A stretch of DNA of 64,000 nt. Source: Salipaludibacillus sp. CUR1 (GTDB lineage Bacteria; Bacillota; Bacilli; Bacillales; Salisediminibacteriaceae). Below, in pieces: positions 16,552 through 25,866 of the stretch. A program made the position numbers and the translations under genes. The notes beneath the pieces were generated by a model. It searched no databases. It saw nothing but the letters and a program-made list of their open reading frames with translations, and was not told the DNA's origin. The DNA lies in the NCBI RefSeq assembly GCF_021028955.1, contig NZ_JAIWPE010000025.1, forward strand, positions 96,859 to 160,858, in the 5' to 3' direction. Position 1 is the first letter of the stretch, and every line of letters begins with the position of its first letter.

Positions 16552-18150
16552 ATGATTAATGTAACAGATGTCAGCTTACGTTTTGGAGACAAGAAGCTGT
16601 TTGAAGATGTGAATATTAAATTTACCCCTGGAAATTGCTACGGGCTTATCGGCGCGAACGGAGCAGGCAAATCAACCTTTCTGAAAGTATTGTCAGGTGA
16701 AGTGGAATCGCAAACAGGCCATGTGCATTTGCCTCCCGGACACAGAATGGCAGTTCTTAAACAGAATCACTTTGAGTATGAAGACCAAGTCGTTCTGGAT
16801 GTTGTCATAATGGGATACGAGCGGCTGTATGAGGTTATGAAAGAAAAAGATGAGATTTATATGAAGCCTGATTTCTCTGATGAAGACGGTATGAAAGCAG
16901 CAGAACTTGAAGGTGAATTCGCAGAAATGAACGGGTATGAAGCCGAATCTGATGCAGCTGTTTTATTACGCGGTCTTGGTATTACCGAAGAATATCATGC
17001 TAAAAAAATGGCTGAACTTACCGGAGGAGAAAAAGTTAAAGTACTTTTAGCCCAGGCGCTGTTTGGAAACCCTGATGTTCTTCTTCTCGATGAGCCGACA
17101 AACGGCTTGGATATTGAAGCAATTCAATGGCTTGAAGAATTCTTAATTAACTTTAATAATACGGTTATTGTCGTCTCCCACGACCGTCACTTTCTTAACA
17201 ATGTCTGTACCCATATTGCAGATGTGGACTTTGGAAAAATCCAGATTTACGTAGGAAACTATGACTTCTGGTATGAATCCAGCCAGCTTGCTTTAAAGAT
17301 GGCCCAGGAACAAAATAAAAAGAAAGAAGAAAAGATCAAAGAGTTACAAAACTTTGTAGCGAGGTTCAGTGCCAACGCTTCTAAATCCAAACAGGCCACC
17401 TCCCGTAAAAAGCTTCTTGATAAGATTGAACTGGATGATATTAAACCATCTTCCAGAAAATACCCATATGTCGCGTTTAAACCTGACCGTGAAATAGGAA
17501 ACGATCTATTATCCGTTCAAGGACTGACTAAAACAATTGATGGCGAAAAACTTCTCGATAATGTGTCGTTTACGCTGAAAAAAGATGATAAAGTCGCCCT
17601 TGTTGGACCAAATGAAAATGCTAAAACAGTATTAATGCAGATCTTAATGGGAGAAGTAGAGCCTGACAGCGGATCTTTTAAGTGGGGCGTTACTACTTCG
17701 CAGTCTTATTTCCCTAAAGATAATGCTGCTTACTTTGAGGGATGTAATTTAGACCTTGTCGACTGGCTGCGCCAGTATTCACCTGAAGACCAGACAGAAA
17801 CTTTTCTGCGCGGCTTCTTAGGACGTATGCTCTTCTCAGGAGAAGAAGCGAAAAAGAAAGCCAGTGTCCTTTCCGGAGGAGAAAAAGTCCGTTGCATGCT
17901 TTCTAAAATGATGCTCAGCGGTGCAAATGTTCTCCTTCTTGATGAACCTACAAACCATCTGGATTTAGAATCAATTACTGCCTTAAACAATGGTTTGATT
18001 AATTTTAAAGGGTCACTTATTTTCACTTCCCATGACCATCAGTTTAATCAGTCTATCGCGAACCGTATTATAGAAATCCGCGATGAAGGTGTATTCGATA
18101 AAGAAATCACTTACGATGAGTACCTTAAACTGAAGACAAAAACTGTGTAA
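16552..18150 (+). CDS. ABC-F family ATPase (YkpA/YbiT type)
   Basis: A soluble twin-ATPase protein without membrane domains, of the ABC-F translation-factor class that binds the ribosomal E site. Domain 1 shows Walker A GANGAGKST near residue 38 and signature LTGGEKVKV. A charged linker (about 240-300, rich in K and E) separates it from domain 2, which shows signature LSGGEKVRC and Walker B LLLDEPTNHLD. The second Walker A reads GPNENAKT, lacking the glycine before the lysine. Length 532 matches YkpA/YbiT. No resistance-type attenuator is evident upstream, so a housekeeping role is more likely than antibiotic protection. Confidence 0.92.
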   Translation: MINVTDVSLRFGDKKLFEDVNIKFTPGNCYGLIGANGAGKSTFLKVLSGEVESQTGHVHLPPGHRMAVLKQNHFEYEDQVVLDVVIMGYERLYEVMKEKDEIYMKPDFSDEDGMKAAELEGEFAEMNGYEAESDAAVLLRGLGITEEYHAKKMAELTGGEKVKVLLAQALFGNPDVLLLDEPTNGLDIEAIQWLEEFLINFNNTVIVVSHDRHFLNNVCTHIADVDFGKIQIYVGNYDFWYESSQLALKMAQEQNKKKEEKIKELQNFVARFSANASKSKQATSRKKLLDKIELDDIKPSSRKYPYVAFKPDREIGNDLLSVQGLTKTIDGEKLLDNVSFTLKKDDKVALVGPNENAKTVLMQILMGEVEPDSGSFKWGVTTSQSYFPKDNAAYFEGCNLDLVDWLRQYSPEDQTETFLRGFLGRMLFSGEEAKKKASVLSGGEKVRCMLSKMMLSGANVLLLDEPTNHLDLESITALNNGLINFKGSLIFTSHDHQFNQSIANRIIEIRDEGVFDKEITYDEYLKLKTKTV

Positions 18151-18228
18151 AAAAGTTAAAATAAAAGCTCTGTCAGACTAAATCGTGATCTATCATCAGC
18201 AGCAAAGTTAAACAGAGCCGCAAATAAA

Positions 18229-18257
18229 AAAACGCTCCCTTTTCAGGGGGCGCTTTT
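18229..18257. terminator. bidirectional terminator between convergent genes
   Basis: ACGCTCCC pairs with GGGGGCGC/TT (one G-T wobble), flanked by A-tract and T-tract, so it can stop transcription from both sides. It sits between the ABC-F gene and the DUF952 gene. Confidence 0.8.
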
Positions 18258-18276
18258 TGTACTTTTTACTATTTTA

Positions 18277-18597
18277 TCAGGAAGGCATAGGATGTCTGGA
18301 AAGTTCATAATGCTCGGTGCCTGTCACTGCATCTATATTTATATAACCGTAAATATGAGGCGACATTGTTCCACATTCATGGACATCTTCATAAATAATC
18401 ACACTTTCCAGTTTATCCGGATCAATAGTTAAAAGTACTAAGGGTTCGTCAGTGAGATTCAGCTCATTGACAAGATGCTCTGTTTGACCGGGATTAGCGC
18501 ATGGAATGTAGCCCCTGTCGTCAAAATCTTCTGGCCAATATTCTTCTTCTTCCTGGGCAAATTCCCACTCTTCCTCGGTTAAAACATATAAAATCAT
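18277..18597 (-). CDS. DUF952-like protein
   Basis: A small acidic protein of 106 residues. The start chosen is the ATG before ILYVLTEEEWEFAQ, preceded by a strong GGGGGGAG site; an upstream frame to 18654 lacks support. The pattern of an N-terminal strand LYVLTEEEW, a central YIPCANPGQTEHLVNEL and then LVLLTIDPDKL-S-I-YED and a late PHIYGYINIDAV matches the DUF952 family, in which a uniform order of short strands and the F/Y-I-H/P-C/A-S/N segment is conserved. DUF952 has no established function, although structural likeness to ADP-ribose-related folds has been suggested. Monocistronic. Confidence 0.8.
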   Translation of the reverse strand: MILYVLTEEEWEFAQEEEEYWPEDFDDRGYIPCANPGQTEHLVNELNLTDEPLVLLTIDPDKLESVIIYEDVHECGTMSPHIYGYINIDAVTGTEHYELSRHPMPS

Positions 18598-18764
18598 CTG
18601 TCTCCCCCCTCTTATATTCATATTCTCCCCTTTATATATATTTATTATAAACAATCACACGCTGTTTTTGGTGGCAAACTGGTGACATTTCCACTAACTT
18701 GATGATAATAATATGATTTTATTTTGTAAAGAGATTTTATGAAAGCGGTTAATAAAAAAGAAAC

Positions 18765-19186
18765 TGGGACAAACCTAAATTAAATCCAGGATAATCGAAC
18801 AATGAATTCACAATAGACCATAAGTTGAGATGAGGTTCATAAATACACTCGCTTGCCGCAGGCATCTCTTCAGCTCCTCGGCAAAAAGCGCCTGCGGGAT
18901 CTTCAGAACATGCTTTTCCTGCAGGCGTCTCGTGTTTTTTGAACATCATCAATTTTTAGCTTTTTTGATTAAAGGACAGCAGGCGGCGACGCCACAGGGG
19001 TTAAGGCTGAAGATCCAATTTAAAGAAGCTCCAGGCTGAGTGAAATTTAGCCAATCATCTTAGAAAAAACGCACCGCTCAATACTTTATTTTCCCAGTGA
19101 ACGAAGGCGAGGACACCCAGAGGATTGGCGAAGTCTGAAAATCCACTTTCCCGAAACAATCCTTCGGGAAAGTTAGTTGAAGACAA
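18765..19186. repeat. repeat mosaic (Bacillaceae-type GC-rich intergenic element)
   Basis: Opens with AAACTGGGACAAACC, a degenerate form of the GGCTGGGACAAAA motif that starts repeat copy C near 55895. A GC-rich stretch at 18848-18932 (CGCTTGCCGCAGGC, GCGCCTGCGGGATC, CCTGCAGGCGTCTCG) looks like the palindromic intergenic elements I recall from Bacillaceae genomes. Two diverged copies of a shared pattern follow (about 18976-19017 and 19101-19143: AAGGCG-GAC-CCC-AGAGG then GTCTGAAAATCC-like ends), plus a TTTCCCGAA/TTCGGGAAA hairpin at 19147-19172. No gene is supported here. Confidence 0.6.
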
Positions 19187-19350
19187 GCCCTCGGGTAAGC
19201 CTTCGCCGGAAGTGAACCGGCAGATTAAAAGGACAAGCCCCTGGGCAAGCGTCCGCCTGGCGGACTGAAATCACTCCTTTTCTAAAAAAGAACAACCGAA
19301 CAAAATTCGAAAATTTTGTTCGGCTGTTCTTTATGATTACTATTCTTTTA
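19187..19350 (+). repeat. dispersed repeat, copy A
   Basis: Begins GCCCTCGGGTAAGCCTTCGC and runs through GTGAACCGGCAGATTAAAAG, CAAGCCCCTGGGCAAGCG and CCGCCTGGCGGACTGAAAT to a terminator hairpin and TTTATGATTACTATTCTTTT. Copies B (45645-45830) and C (55894-56020, inverted) share most of these blocks; A and B are near-identical over about 90 bases. The copy lies directly downstream of aceA. Confidence 0.88.
19286..19331 (-). terminator. terminator of the aceB-aceA operon (inside repeat copy A)
   Basis: A long stem (AAGAACA, CCGAACAAAATT with the matching complement) followed on the minus strand by TTTTTTAG. It lies about 90 bases beyond the aceA stop and is part of the dispersed repeat. Confidence 0.85.
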
Positions 19351-19419
19351 TTCCAACCTCGATCTTGCGATTATTAAAATCTATTATTCTGTTACTTTAA
19401 TAATCTCTAAAAAGCCGGA

Positions 19420-20703
19420 TTACGACGATGTCGTGAATTGTTCTTCCTCTGTCGATCCTTTAAGTGCTGTTGTAGACGATGTGCCGCCGGAAACAACTGT
19501 TGCAACACTGTCAAAGTATCCAGTACCTACTTCCCGCTGGTGCTTAGTTGCGGAATAACCGTCTTTCTCACTAGCAAATTCACTTTCCTGAAGTTTAGAG
19601 TAAGCAGCCATACCACTTTCTTTATACCCTTTTGCAAGCTCGAACATGCTGTGGTTGAGTGAATGGAAACCAGCAAGAGTAACAAATTGGAATTTGTAAC
19701 CCATCTTACCAAGTTCCTGCTGGAATTTCGCAATTGTCTCGTCATCAAGTTTCTTTTTCCAGTTGAACGAAGGCGAGCAGTTATAAGCAAGCAGTTTGCC
19801 TGGATACTTTTCATGAATGGCATTAGCAAATTTCTGAGCTTCTTCCAAGTTCGGTTCAGAAGTTTCGCACCAGATCATATCTGCGTATGGTGCATAAGCC
19901 AGTCCCCGGCTGATTGCCTGGTCGATGCCTTCCCGTGTGCGGTAAAACCCTTCAGGGGTTCTTTCTCCATGAATAAATTCATGGTCATATTCATCTACAT
20001 CGCTTGTAATCAGGTTAGCCGCATTAGCATCTGTCCGTGCGATAATAACTGTCGGCACACCGGATACATCCGCAGCCAGACGGGCAGATATTAAGTTCTT
20101 TACGGCTTGTTGTGTAGGCAGCAGCACTTTACCGCCTAAGTGACCGCATTTCTTCTCAGAAGAAAGCTGATCTTCAAAATGAACAGCTGCGGCTCCAGAT
20201 TCAATCATGCTTTTCATTAGCTCAAAGACGTTCAGCTGTCCGCCAAAGCCAGCTTCAGCATCAGCTACAATCGGAGCGAACCAGTCTCTTTGAGCTCCGC
20301 CTTCACTATGTTCAATCTGGTCTGCACGCTGCAGAGCCTGGTTAATCCGTTTAACGACCTGAGGCACACTGTTTACCGGGTATAAACTTTGGTCCGGGTA
20401 CATGTGGCCGGATAAGTTAGCATCCGCGGCTACCTGCCAGCCGCTTAAGTATATGGCCTTTAAGCCTGCTTTCACTTGCTGTACAGCCTGATTTCCTGTC
20501 AATGCACCCAGTGCATTAATATAATCTTCTTCATTAACCATTTTCCAGAATTTTTCCGCACCTCTTTTTGCCAGTGTGTGCTCGATTTGAAGGGATCCCT
20601 GAAGCTGATAAACTTCTTCAGCACTGTATGGTCTTTCAATTCCTTTATAACGCTCGCTGTTCCACTCATTTTCAATTTTGTTTATTTGTTGTTCTTTAGT
20701 CAT
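19420..20703 (-). CDS. aceA: isocitrate lyase
   Basis: Splits isocitrate into succinate and glyoxylate, the first step of the glyoxylate shunt, which allows growth on acetate or fatty acids. The catalytic signature [11 protein letters not shown] contains the active-site cysteine. [15 protein letters not shown] supplies magnesium and substrate contacts, and the late NCSPSFNW loop is also present. At 427 residues it matches short bacterial AceA. ATG at 20703 has AAAGGAG 10 bases upstream and starts one base after the aceB stop; a GTG at 20712 sits too close to that site. The terminator lies in repeat copy A. Confidence 0.97.
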   Translation of the reverse strand: MTKEQQINKIENEWNSERYKGIERPYSAEEVYQLQGSLQIEHTLAKRGAEKFWKMVNEEDYINALGALTGNQAVQQVKAGLKAIYLSGWQVAADANLSGHMYPDQSLYPVNSVPQVVKRINQALQRADQIEHSEGGAQRDWFAPIVADAEAGFGGQLNVFELMKSMIESGAAAVHFEDQLSSEKKCGHLGGKVLLPTQQAVKNLISARLAADVSGVPTVIIARTDANAANLITSDVDEYDHEFIHGERTPEGFYRTREGIDQAISRGLAYAPYADMIWCETSEPNLEEAQKFANAIHEKYPGKLLAYNCSPSFNWKKKLDDETIAKFQQELGKMGYKFQFVTLAGFHSLNHSMFELAKGYKESGMAAYSKLQESEFASEKDGYSATKHQREVGTGYFDSVATVVSGGTSSTTALKGSTEEEQFTTSS

Positions 20704-20704
20704 A

Positions 20705-22306
20705 TTAAACACTCTCCTTTTGTTTTATCATCGCTTCATAAGCTGGAATTGTCATAAATTCTTCGAAATCTTGTTTCTCAATCATTGAGGTTAACAGCTG
20801 TTCGGCTTCTTTGAATTTACCAGCTGAGAATTTTTCATCCCCAAACGTCTTTTTTAACTTTTCCACTTCTTCTTCTATAAGCTCTTTTACGAGCGTAACA
20901 GTAATTTTTTCTCCATCAGGCAATTTCCCTTCAGGATGGTTAATCCACTGCCACAGCTGGGCTCTGGAAATTTCAGCAGTAGCTACGTCCTCCATTAAGT
21001 TAAATATTGGAACAGCTCCTTGCCCTCTAAGCCAGGCTTCCATATACTGAAGCGATACTGTGATGTTTAACCGGACGCCTTCTTCTGTAATTTGGCCTTT
21101 TGGTACTGCCAGTAACTCTTTTTCAGTTATATTCACATCATCCCGCTGTCTGCTGACCTGATTGGCCTGAGGCATATGTTCATCGAATACTTCCATCGCT
21201 ACCGGCACAAGCCCTGGATGTGCAACCCATGTCCCGTCATGGCCGTCTTTTACTTCCCGCTCTTTATCTTCCCTGACTTTCTGCATCGCTTTTTCATTTT
21301 TTTCAGGGTCATCTTTAACAGGAATCTGGGCAGCCATACCGCCAATGGCGTGGGCCCCGCGTTTGTGGCATGTCTGGATTACATATTGTGTATACGCTCT
21401 CATAAAGTTGACTGTCATTGTCACTTCAGAACGGTCAGGCAGTATAAATTCTTTATGGTTTCTTAACCTCTTAATATAACTGAAAATATAGTCCCATCTT
21501 CCACAGTTTAAACCTGCGCTATGATCACGAAGCTCATATAAGATTTCATCGGCTTCAAAAGAGCCTGTAAGTGTTTCAATGAGAACTGTAGCTTTAATCG
21601 TGCCGTGATCCAGGCCGAGCTCTTTCTCAGCAAAGGTAAATACGTCATTCCATAACCTTGCCTCTTTATATCCCTCTAATTTCGGGAGGTAGAAATAAGG
21701 CCCCGACCCACGTTTCAGTAATTCAACCGAGTTGTGGAAAATGTATAATCCAAAGTCAAACAGTGAAGCTGAGATAAATTCATTTCCTGCTTTCACGTGT
21801 TTTTCATCCAAATGCCAGCCTCTTGGCCTTACGATTAACGTGGCTGGATTCTCGGCTAAAACATAATCTTTTCCATTATCAGCCGTAAAATCAATTTCCC
21901 GCCGAATGGCATCGTACATATTTTTCTGTCCTTGAAGTGTATTCAGCCATGAAGGTGAATTAGCATCTTCAAAGTCAGCCATAAACACTTTGGCTCCGGA
22001 ATTTAAGGCATTTATCACCATTTTCCGGTTGCTTGTAGGACCCGTTATTTCTACTCTTCTGTCCTGAATATCTTCAGGTACAGGAGCAACAGTCCATTTA
22101 GAATCTCTTACCTCTTTAGTTTCACCAAGATAATGAGGAAGAAGGCCACTGTCAATCTCACGCTGTCTTTCCCCTCGTTGCTGTAATAACTGTTTTCTTT
22201 CTTCCCCGAAGGACTGGTGGAGTTTCATCACAAAGTTCAGCGCTTCTTCTGTGAGCAAAAAACCGCAGCCTTCAGGCGGTTCTCTTAAAATCTTTAATTC
22301 TTTCAT
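20705..22306 (-). CDS. aceB: malate synthase A
   Basis: Condenses glyoxylate with acetyl-CoA to malate, completing the glyoxylate shunt with AceA. Seen: the family segments [31 protein letters not shown] (split around residues 90-120), the RPRGWH active-site arginine region, and [13 protein letters not shown]. At 533 residues it is the shorter A form rather than the 720-residue G form. The ribosome binding site GGGAGGAG precedes ATG. It is first in a two-gene operon with aceA, one base apart. A palindromic operator pair lies 22 bases or more upstream of its start. Confidence 0.97.
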   Translation of the reverse strand: MKELKILREPPEGCGFLLTEEALNFVMKLHQSFGEERKQLLQQRGERQREIDSGLLPHYLGETKEVRDSKWTVAPVPEDIQDRRVEITGPTSNRKMVINALNSGAKVFMADFEDANSPSWLNTLQGQKNMYDAIRREIDFTADNGKDYVLAENPATLIVRPRGWHLDEKHVKAGNEFISASLFDFGLYIFHNSVELLKRGSGPYFYLPKLEGYKEARLWNDVFTFAEKELGLDHGTIKATVLIETLTGSFEADEILYELRDHSAGLNCGRWDYIFSYIKRLRNHKEFILPDRSEVTMTVNFMRAYTQYVIQTCHKRGAHAIGGMAAQIPVKDDPEKNEKAMQKVREDKEREVKDGHDGTWVAHPGLVPVAMEVFDEHMPQANQVSRQRDDVNITEKELLAVPKGQITEEGVRLNITVSLQYMEAWLRGQGAVPIFNLMEDVATAEISRAQLWQWINHPEGKLPDGEKITVTLVKELIEEEVEKLKKTFGDEKFSAGKFKEAEQLLTSMIEKQDFEEFMTIPAYEAMIKQKESV

Positions 22307-22327
22307 TGGTGTATCATCTCCTCCCGG

Positions 22328-22370
22328 CTGTTATATAACATTTTCTATTATGTATTGTATTATATAACAG
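22328..22370. promoter_or_regulatory. palindromic operator pair upstream of aceB
   Basis: The perfect 12-bp palindrome TGTTATATAACA (22329-22340) recurs as TATTATATAACA near 22358-22369. Viewed as one unit, CTGTTATATAA and TTATATAACAG form a perfect 11-bp inverted repeat 21 bases apart. The AT-rich core resembles operators of GntR-type regulators. It most likely controls the glyoxylate-shunt operon; the regulator is unknown. Confidence 0.65.
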
Positions 22371-22428
22371 GAGAAATAAATTGCAACCTTTTTTCAAAAA
22401 AAAATTACCAGCTTTTCTCATAAAAAAA

Positions 22429-22456
22429 CTCAAAGCCTGATTTATCAGACTTTGAG
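22429..22456 (-). terminator. terminator of the addB-addA-sbcD-sbcC operon
   Basis: CTCAAAGTCTGA pairs with TCAGGCTTTGAG (one G-T), followed on the minus strand by TTTTTTTATG, 24 bases after the sbcC stop. Confidence 0.92.
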
Positions 22457-22479
22457 AGTAATAATTTCACAAACTTTTT

Positions 22480-25400
22480 TTATAGGTTTTCCAATTTTAT
22501 TGTACTGCCTTTTCCTCCAGGTTCAGCCGGGGTAACAAGAAGTTTTCTTGGAAGTCGTTCTTTTAACTCAGGGACATGACTGATGACTCCTACAGCCAGA
22601 TGGTCTGTATGAAGCTGTTCCAGAGCAGATACTACGGTCTCCAATAATTCAGGATCAAGTGTTCCGAACCCTTCATCTAAAAAGAAAAACTCAAGAGAAT
22701 GTTCCCCTTTTAATTGAATAGAAGCTGACAAAGAAAGGGCTAATGCAAGTGAGGTAAGAAAGGTTTCTCCGCCCGATAAGGTGGACACCGGACGTTTAAC
22801 CCCGCCGTTAGCGTCATCTCTCATAATAAATCCTCCGCCAGAGTCCACTTCTATAGCGTACCGCCCTCTTGTCAGAACCCTTAAGCGTTCTGAAGCAAGC
22901 CTGCTGACCTGTACCAGCTGTTCTTCTGCAATAAAATCTACGAACTCTTTCCCGCGGAACACTTTATCTAGTTTAGTAAGCTGGTCTAACATATGCTCAT
23001 ATTCTTTCCTCTTTGTTTCAAGGCTTTCATACCTCTCCATTTTCTGCTTGATGTCTTCCAGCTGATGTTCAGCTGCTCCCAGTGAGGTGCGAAGCTGTTC
23101 CATTTCCACTTTCGCTTCCTTGAAACGCTGTTCCAGCACAGTTAAATCTTCCTCTGTCAGGTATTCATCGTTTAAATTGGTTTGTAATTCTTTATATTTC
23201 ATGCTGAGTTCTTTATATTTGTCTTCGTGCCCGGAAATATCCTGTTCCCATTGCTGCAGTTTTTCCGGCTGCTGGCGGTAATGCTGCACCTCGTCAATGT
23301 CAGTGAAAGACGAGTCTTTTTTCTGATCGCGCCACCTGGCTAATGCTCTGGCATGGCGCTCTTCTGCTTCTTTAATCGCATGTCTGCATTCATTTAAAGC
23401 CGTTTCAGTATTCCTAAACTCATTTTCTGCCTTTTCCAGATGCTCTTTTGCGTTTGATGTGTTTGCTATTAAATTATTAAGCTTCTGTTCGTAGCGTTGA
23501 ATAAGCGGATTTAACTCTTCTCCCTTGGTAACAGTCTCAATTTCCAGACTGATTTCATCTATTCTCTTTATCTGTTCATTATATTCAGATTCATATTTGG
23601 AATACTCCACTTTACAGGATTGAAGCTGTTCGTTAACTTTCTCTGCCTTAGACCGGCACTCATCTATAACAGGGACACTATTTTCCAGACGGCTTCTTGT
23701 TGCTTCTGCCTCTTCTTCTCTTTTATGAAACTTTTTCAGTATTTGTTCGACTTCGTTGTAAGGAATCTGCGGGAACTGTTTCTGCCAATCAGCCAATTCC
23801 TGTTTATAAGAAGCACGCTTGTCTTCAAGTTCTTTTTCCAGGTCACTGTATCTCTGTTTAGCCTGCTGTAATATCAGATTTTCTCCTGAAGTCTCTTCGT
23901 TAATTTTTGTCCATTCTTTAATCTCACTGTGGAAACGGCTGATTAAGTTATCTATACTTTTTCTCTGGCTTGCCCACTGCGTTTTCCATTCATTCCACGC
24001 GTTAGGAAAACGGGAGTCTTCCAACGGAGGCAGGACATCCTGTGATTCGTCCGTTTCATGCCTATCAGGAGAAAGATCCGCAAAAGGGGCTTGTTTTGCC
24101 GTCTGATCGAGCCTCCAGACAGATTCTTCAAACTGCCTTTCTGCCAACCGGATCTCTTCTTCTAAAGCCTCATAATTATCAGCTTCCTGAATTTCGGATG
24201 CTGCTGCTGCCTGCATATGTGCCGGTTCAACAGACAAGTGATGGTCTGTCGAACCACAGACGGGACAAGCCTCTCCTTTATTAAGAGACCGTCTTAATTC
24301 GTTGACAGCAGAATTAAAATAATTTTGTTTTTCACGCTCTTGAATTTCCTTTAAGCCAGCTTTAAGCGTGTCTAATAGTGTCTTTTTGTCTTCAACAAAG
24401 TTGTACCACAGACTGATTTGCCTGAACCGCTCCTTAAGATTGTCTGACAGGTTCATTTTACTTTTATTCACTGAATCAACTGCAGCCTCAGCTTTCCCGT
24501 AATCCTTTCCGGCTTTTTCAAGTCTTTCCTTAGTGTCTTCTATCTGACCTTCAAGGAATTTCAACTTATATCTTTTATCGGCCGCTTCCTTCATTTGATT
24601 TTTCTCTTCAGTGGCAGGCTCCGTTTCAGCAAGGCGTGTTTTCAGGTTCGCCTGAACTTCCTCATATTTTTGTTTATTTTTCATCACCTGTTTATGTGAT
24701 TCACTCAGTTTTTCAATATCCTTACTCAGTTCATCACATTTATATCTCTTCTCATTTGCTTCTTTTTGACGGTATTGGAGGTCTTTTTGTTTGCCCTCCA
24801 TTTGGCGGAAATTTTCAAGCAATAATTTAATCGGAACTTCATGTTCTTCCTGCTCTTTAAATGCTTTATCATATGTTTGTTTGCTGGCTTCAGCTTTCTG
24901 TTTAACAGATTTCAGCTGTTCTTGCGCTATGGTTTCTTTTTTTCGCCAGTGATTTAGCTGCTCGTCACTTTCATTTACTTCCTGGATATATGGAAAAAGA
25001 ATATTTGCTTCCTTTGCCAATTTAATATTTTCTTTCTTTTCTGCAATTTCAGGCACTTGTTTTTCAAGCTCAGCAAGTTCTCTTTCCAATAATTGAAGCT
25101 GTTTATGCCATTCTCTCTGCTGTTTGCCTTTTTCATAGTCTTTCTGCGTAACCTCAACCGTTCTTTCCTGCTTTTTAATTTGTTTCTGCAGTTGAGCCAC
25201 ATGAGATTCAGCTTTCTTTAAAGACTGTATAGATGCCTCGCCTAGACCGGCTTGCTCTTTTTCAATCAGTTCTTTTTCATGCCTGGCAGAAACGAGTCTG
25301 TGGCGCAGTTTCTGATTTAATTCGTCTCCGTACTTTTCAAGATGGAACAAGCGTTGGAGCATTTTCCTTCTCTCTGTCCCTTTTAATGACAGAAATTCCG

Positions 25401-25866
25401 AGAACTTCCCTTGCGGAAGCACCACTGCCCGTGTGAAATCATCGATAGATAATCCAAGAAGAGATTCAGCTTCTTTCGTTACATCACCTGCTTTATCAGC
25501 AATAACGGCAGAGTTTTCTGTAACGTTTATCAAGCGGGCTGTAGCCTGGCGCAATCCGTTCTCTTTCGTCCGTTTAAACGTTCTTTCAACTTTATAAGTA
25601 TTTTCCTTTTTGCCTTTTCCCAGTGAAAAAGTAAATGATACGGCCAGCTGTTCTTCCGCATGGTTTAGTATCCCTTGCGTATTGCCCGGTGCTCTTTCAA
25701 CTTTTCCGTATAATGAGAGAGTCATTGCATCCAGAATAGAGGACTTCCCGCTCCCCGTCGGACCGAAAATACCAAAAACTCCTCCTTCACATAAACTGGA
25801 GAAATCAACTGTCTGTTTATCTCTGAAGCTGTGTAAACCTTGTAAGGTTAACTCAATTGGCCTCAT
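22480..25866 (-). CDS. sbcC: exonuclease SbcCD subunit C (Rad50-like)
   Basis: SMC-like ATPase that with SbcD cleaves DNA hairpins and protein-blocked ends. The N-terminal Walker A is GPTGSGKSSILDAMTLSLYG near residue 35. Two long coiled coils (about 180-520 and 590-980) flank a zinc hook with CPVCG in mid-protein. The C-terminus has signature LSGGETFLTSLALALS and Walker B FFFLDEGFGTLD. At 1128 residues it is the normal length for Bacillus SbcC. Its ATG overlaps the sbcD stop by 4 bases. It is the last gene of the operon and is followed by a strong terminator. Confidence 0.96.
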   Translation of the reverse strand: MRPIELTLQGLHSFRDKQTVDFSSLCEGGVFGIFGPTGSGKSSILDAMTLSLYGKVERAPGNTQGILNHAEEQLAVSFTFSLGKGKKENTYKVERTFKRTKENGLRQATARLINVTENSAVIADKAGDVTKEAESLLGLSIDDFTRAVVLPQGKFSEFLSLKGTERRKMLQRLFHLEKYGDELNQKLRHRLVSARHEKELIEKEQAGLGEASIQSLKKAESHVAQLQKQIKKQERTVEVTQKDYEKGKQQREWHKQLQLLERELAELEKQVPEIAEKKENIKLAKEANILFPYIQEVNESDEQLNHWRKKETIAQEQLKSVKQKAEASKQTYDKAFKEQEEHEVPIKLLLENFRQMEGKQKDLQYRQKEANEKRYKCDELSKDIEKLSESHKQVMKNKQKYEEVQANLKTRLAETEPATEEKNQMKEAADKRYKLKFLEGQIEDTKERLEKAGKDYGKAEAAVDSVNKSKMNLSDNLKERFRQISLWYNFVEDKKTLLDTLKAGLKEIQEREKQNYFNSAVNELRRSLNKGEACPVCGSTDHHLSVEPAHMQAAAASEIQEADNYEALEEEIRLAERQFEESVWRLDQTAKQAPFADLSPDRHETDESQDVLPPLEDSRFPNAWNEWKTQWASQRKSIDNLISRFHSEIKEWTKINEETSGENLILQQAKQRYSDLEKELEDKRASYKQELADWQKQFPQIPYNEVEQILKKFHKREEEAEATRSRLENSVPVIDECRSKAEKVNEQLQSCKVEYSKYESEYNEQIKRIDEISLEIETVTKGEELNPLIQRYEQKLNNLIANTSNAKEHLEKAENEFRNTETALNECRHAIKEAEERHARALARWRDQKKDSSFTDIDEVQHYRQQPEKLQQWEQDISGHEDKYKELSMKYKELQTNLNDEYLTEEDLTVLEQRFKEAKVEMEQLRTSLGAAEHQLEDIKQKMERYESLETKRKEYEHMLDQLTKLDKVFRGKEFVDFIAEEQLVQVSRLASERLRVLTRGRYAIEVDSGGGFIMRDDANGGVKRPVSTLSGGETFLTSLALALSLSASIQLKGEHSLEFFFLDEGFGTLDPELLETVVSALEQLHTDHLAVGVISHVPELKERLPRKLLVTPAEPGGKGSTIKLENL

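Noticed and set aside
18749..19039. Two short frames (minus 18749-18952, plus 18830-19039)
   Set aside because: They lie in repeat DNA, overlap each other and lack ribosome binding sites.
19663..20094. 143-codon plus-strand frame inside aceA
   Set aside because: Antisense shadow of a highly conserved isocitrate lyase sequence.
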